From Pseudobdellovibrionaceae bacterium (GTDB lineage: Bacteria; Bdellovibrionota; Bdellovibrionia; Bdellovibrionales; Bdellovibrionaceae), in contig JACMRP010000322.1 in the NCBI GenBank assembly GCA_014376325.1, positions 1 to 6,731 on the forward strand: a stretch of DNA of 6,731 nucleotides. The letters run 5' to 3'. This document shows positions 5,253 to 6,731 of the stretch, piece after piece (the stretch's first letter is position 1; every line of letters starts with the position of its first letter). The notes under the pieces are model-generated. The model was not told the origin of the DNA and did no database searches. It saw only the letters and a list, made by a program, of their open reading frames with translations. The translations under genes and the position numbers were made by a program.

Positions 5253-5305
5253 AAGCCCTCGATTTAGTCGCTGTACCTTACAGATGTCTAGACGGGGGCT
5301 TTTTT
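5253..5305 (+). terminator. intrinsic terminator with long branched stem
   Basis: AAGCCCTCG (5253-5261) pairs with CGGGGGCTT (5293-5301), with one G-T pair. After a bulged A the stem continues as TTTAG (5263-5267) with CTAGA (5288-5292, one G-T pair), and CTGTA-CCT-TACAG (5271-5283) forms an apical hairpin. A T6 run (5300-5305) follows. This is the clearest intrinsic terminator in the window. It ends the exported-protein transcript 60 bases before fadE, so fadE needs its own promoter. Confidence 0.85.
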
Positions 5306-5306
5306 A

Positions 5307-5335
5307 TTGCGCTTAGTTCCAAACAGCGCTGTAAT
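5307..5335 (+). promoter_or_regulatory. likely fadE promoter
   Basis: TTGCGC (5307-5312) and TGTAAT (5330-5335) are separated by 17 bases, directly after the terminator and 28 bases before the GTG start. The -10 box matches five of six consensus bases and the -35 only three. The spacer region holds the inverted repeat GCGCT (5309-5313) / AGCGC (5325-5329), which could be an operator. No FadR-like site can be assigned by eye. Confidence 0.4.
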
Positions 5336-5363
5336 TAGAAGCGAAAGCAAAAGGAGTTGCGGC

Positions 5364-6731
5364 GTGGACAAAATTTACGGTGCGTTTTTGGCATGCCCGA
5401 TGTGGGCAGTCTTGGGTTCTCTGGTAGTCATCTTAGCCGTTGGTTACTTAGGTAGCCCCCTGATCGTTTGGACGATCGTTGTTGCCGCTATCATGATCGG
5501 TTTTAAAGCTCCCATTTGGTTGCTCGCAGTTTTTGCGGTGATCATGGTGATCTTTCTTATTAAACCGATCCGTGCGGCATTAGTAACGAAGCAGTTGATG
5601 ACCTTAATGGATAAGCTTGGCTTCTTGCCGAAGATTTCCGAAACGGAGCGAGCGGCCATCGATGCCGGCACCGTGTGGGTCGAAAAAGATTTGTTTTCCG
5701 GCAAGCCTGATTTTGCAAAGTTAATGGCGGAACCTTACCCGACCTTAACTTCGGAAGAACAAGCATTCATGAACGGACCTGTCGAAGAGCTTTGCAAAAT
5801 GCTCGATCATTGGCAGATCTGGAAGTCCCGCAAAATGTCGGACGAATCGTTTCAGTATATTAAAGACCAAAAGTTTTTGGGCATGATCATTCCGAAAGAA
5901 TACGGCGGCTTGGGCTTTTCGGCGCTGGCACATTCTGAAGTGATCATGAAACTTTCTTCGCGCTCGCTTTCAACAGCGATCACGGTGATGGTTCCAAATT
6001 CTTTAGGACCTGCAGAGCTGCTCGTTCACTACGGCACCGATGCTCAGAAAAAACATTATCTTCCGCGACTTGCTTCTGGTTTGGAAATTCCTTGTTTCGG
6101 TCTGACCGAACCGATGGCGGGCTCCGATGCGGGTTCAATCACTTCAAGCGGTGTGGTCTTTAAAGGTCCAGACGGCAAAACTTACGTTCGCCTGAACTGG
6201 AACAAACGTTGGATTACTTTAGCCGCAGTTTCGACCGTGATCGGTTTAGCATTTAAACTTCGCGATCCTGAAGGCATTCTCGAAATGGGCGAAGACATCG
6301 GCATCACTTGCGCGTTGGTTCCTGCGGGAACTCCGGGTGTGGTCATCGGTCGTCGTCATGATCCGTTGGGAACTCCGTTTTATAACTGTCCGACGCAAGG
6401 TAAAGACGTGGTGGTTCCACTCGATGCGATCGTTGGTGAAAAATCAGGTTGCGGCAAAGGCTGGCTAATGTTGACCGAGTGTCTAGCTGCGGGCCGTGGT
6501 ATCAGTCTTCCGGCACAAGCAACGGGCGGAGCAAAACTGGCTTCACGCGTCGTCAGTGCGCACGCGGTTGTTCGTCGCCAGTTCGGCGTAGCGATCGGTA
6601 AATTCGAAGGCATTGAAGAGCCAATGGCACGTTTGGGCGCCGCGACCTTTATGTTAGAAGCGATGCGGATTTATACCTTGGGTGCACTCGATCAGGGTTT
6701 AAAACCTTCGGTCATCACCGCGATTCAAAAA
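5364..6731 (+). CDS. fadE: acyl-CoA dehydrogenase FadE, N-terminal 456 residues (cut by window end)
   Basis: FadE catalyses the first, FAD-dependent step of fatty-acid beta-oxidation, turning acyl-CoA into trans-2-enoyl-CoA. The start is a GTG with AAGGAG (5351-5356 zone) seven bases upstream. Residues 13-68 form two to three hydrophobic segments, the membrane anchor typical of the long E. coli-type FadE (814 residues), so just over half is present. The acyl-CoA dehydrogenase N-terminal domain is seen in LGMIIPKEYGGLGFSALAHSE (172-192). The FAD/substrate-binding middle domain is in PCFGLTEPMAGSDAGS (243-258) and the following beta region with NKRWITLAA (280-288). The C-terminal helical domain begins at GRGISLPAQATGGAK (377-391) and continues with RRQFGVAIGKFEGIEEP (404-420). 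I do not assign the catalytic base. The frame is intact throughout. It is probably a one-gene unit at its 5' end; whatever follows is outside the window. Confidence 0.95.
   Translation, partial: MDKIYGAFLACPMWAVLGSLVVILAVGYLGSPLIVWTIVVAAIMIGFKAPIWLLAVFAVIMVIFLIKPIRAALVTKQLMTLMDKLGFLPKISETERAAIDAGTVWVEKDLFSGKPDFAKLMAEPYPTLTSEEQAFMNGPVEELCKMLDHWQIWKSRKMSDESFQYIKDQKFLGMIIPKEYGGLGFSALAHSEVIMKLSSRSLSTAITVMVPNSLGPAELLVHYGTDAQKKHYLPRLASGLEIPCFGLTEPMAGSDAGSITSSGVVFKGPDGKTYVRLNWNKRWITLAAVSTVIGLAFKLRDPEGILEMGEDIGITCALVPAGTPGVVIGRRHDPLGTPFYNCPTQGKDVVVPLDAIVGEKSGCGKGWLMLTECLAAGRGISLPAQATGGAKLASRVVSAHAVVRRQFGVAIGKFEGIEEPMARLGAATFMLEAMRIYTLGALDQGLKPSVITAIQK

Noticed and set aside
5444..5933. Minus-strand open frames within fadE
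   Set aside because: They are antisense shadows of the intact acyl-CoA dehydrogenase frame and lack start signals.

Overview
The window looks like chromosomal DNA of a Bdellovibrio-type predatory bacterium (Bdellovibrionota). This is inferred from the mix of small secreted proteins without obvious families, a trypsin-like protease of the kind those genomes carry in numbers, a CHASE3-like orphan histidine kinase and a long membrane-anchored FadE. No single marker gene proves it. Base composition looks moderate and even, and I saw no transposase, integrase, tRNA, rRNA or CRISPR array.

Left part (1-2334): a plus-strand gene ends at 164, 12 bases from the end of a minus-strand block. That block has three units. 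One is a two-gene operon (1150 to 177) encoding a small secreted protein and a DUF3592-like membrane protein, read from an extended -10 promoter that abuts an array of ACGGG pentamers. The second is a secreted protein gene (1753 to 1304). The third is the wreck of a trypsin-like serine protease gene (2334 to 1790). Its three catalytic motifs are still legible, but in more than one frame and with the stretches between them missing.

Middle (2447-4858): a membrane-bound histidine kinase with no adjacent response regulator, then mutM (Fpg DNA glycosylase) behind a perfect TATAAT. Between them a minus-strand reading frame without a start looks like the tail of a lost gene.

Right part (4859-6731): a small exported Thr/Ala/Pro-rich protein, possibly coupled to a 34-codon upstream frame. 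It is followed by a 120-base zone of three successive hairpins, the last a convincing intrinsic terminator. Then comes fadE, a GTG-start acyl-CoA dehydrogenase that runs off the window end.

The genes do not form one pathway: sensing (kinase), base-excision repair (mutM), fatty-acid beta-oxidation (fadE) and envelope or secreted proteins sit as separate units. I found no convincing undescribed multi-gene system. The most notable signals are the protease in decay with a T7 slippage-type lesion, the ACGGG array/palindrome element at a promoter, the structured 3' region at 5188-5305, and the orphan frames at 3882-3980 and 4882-4986.
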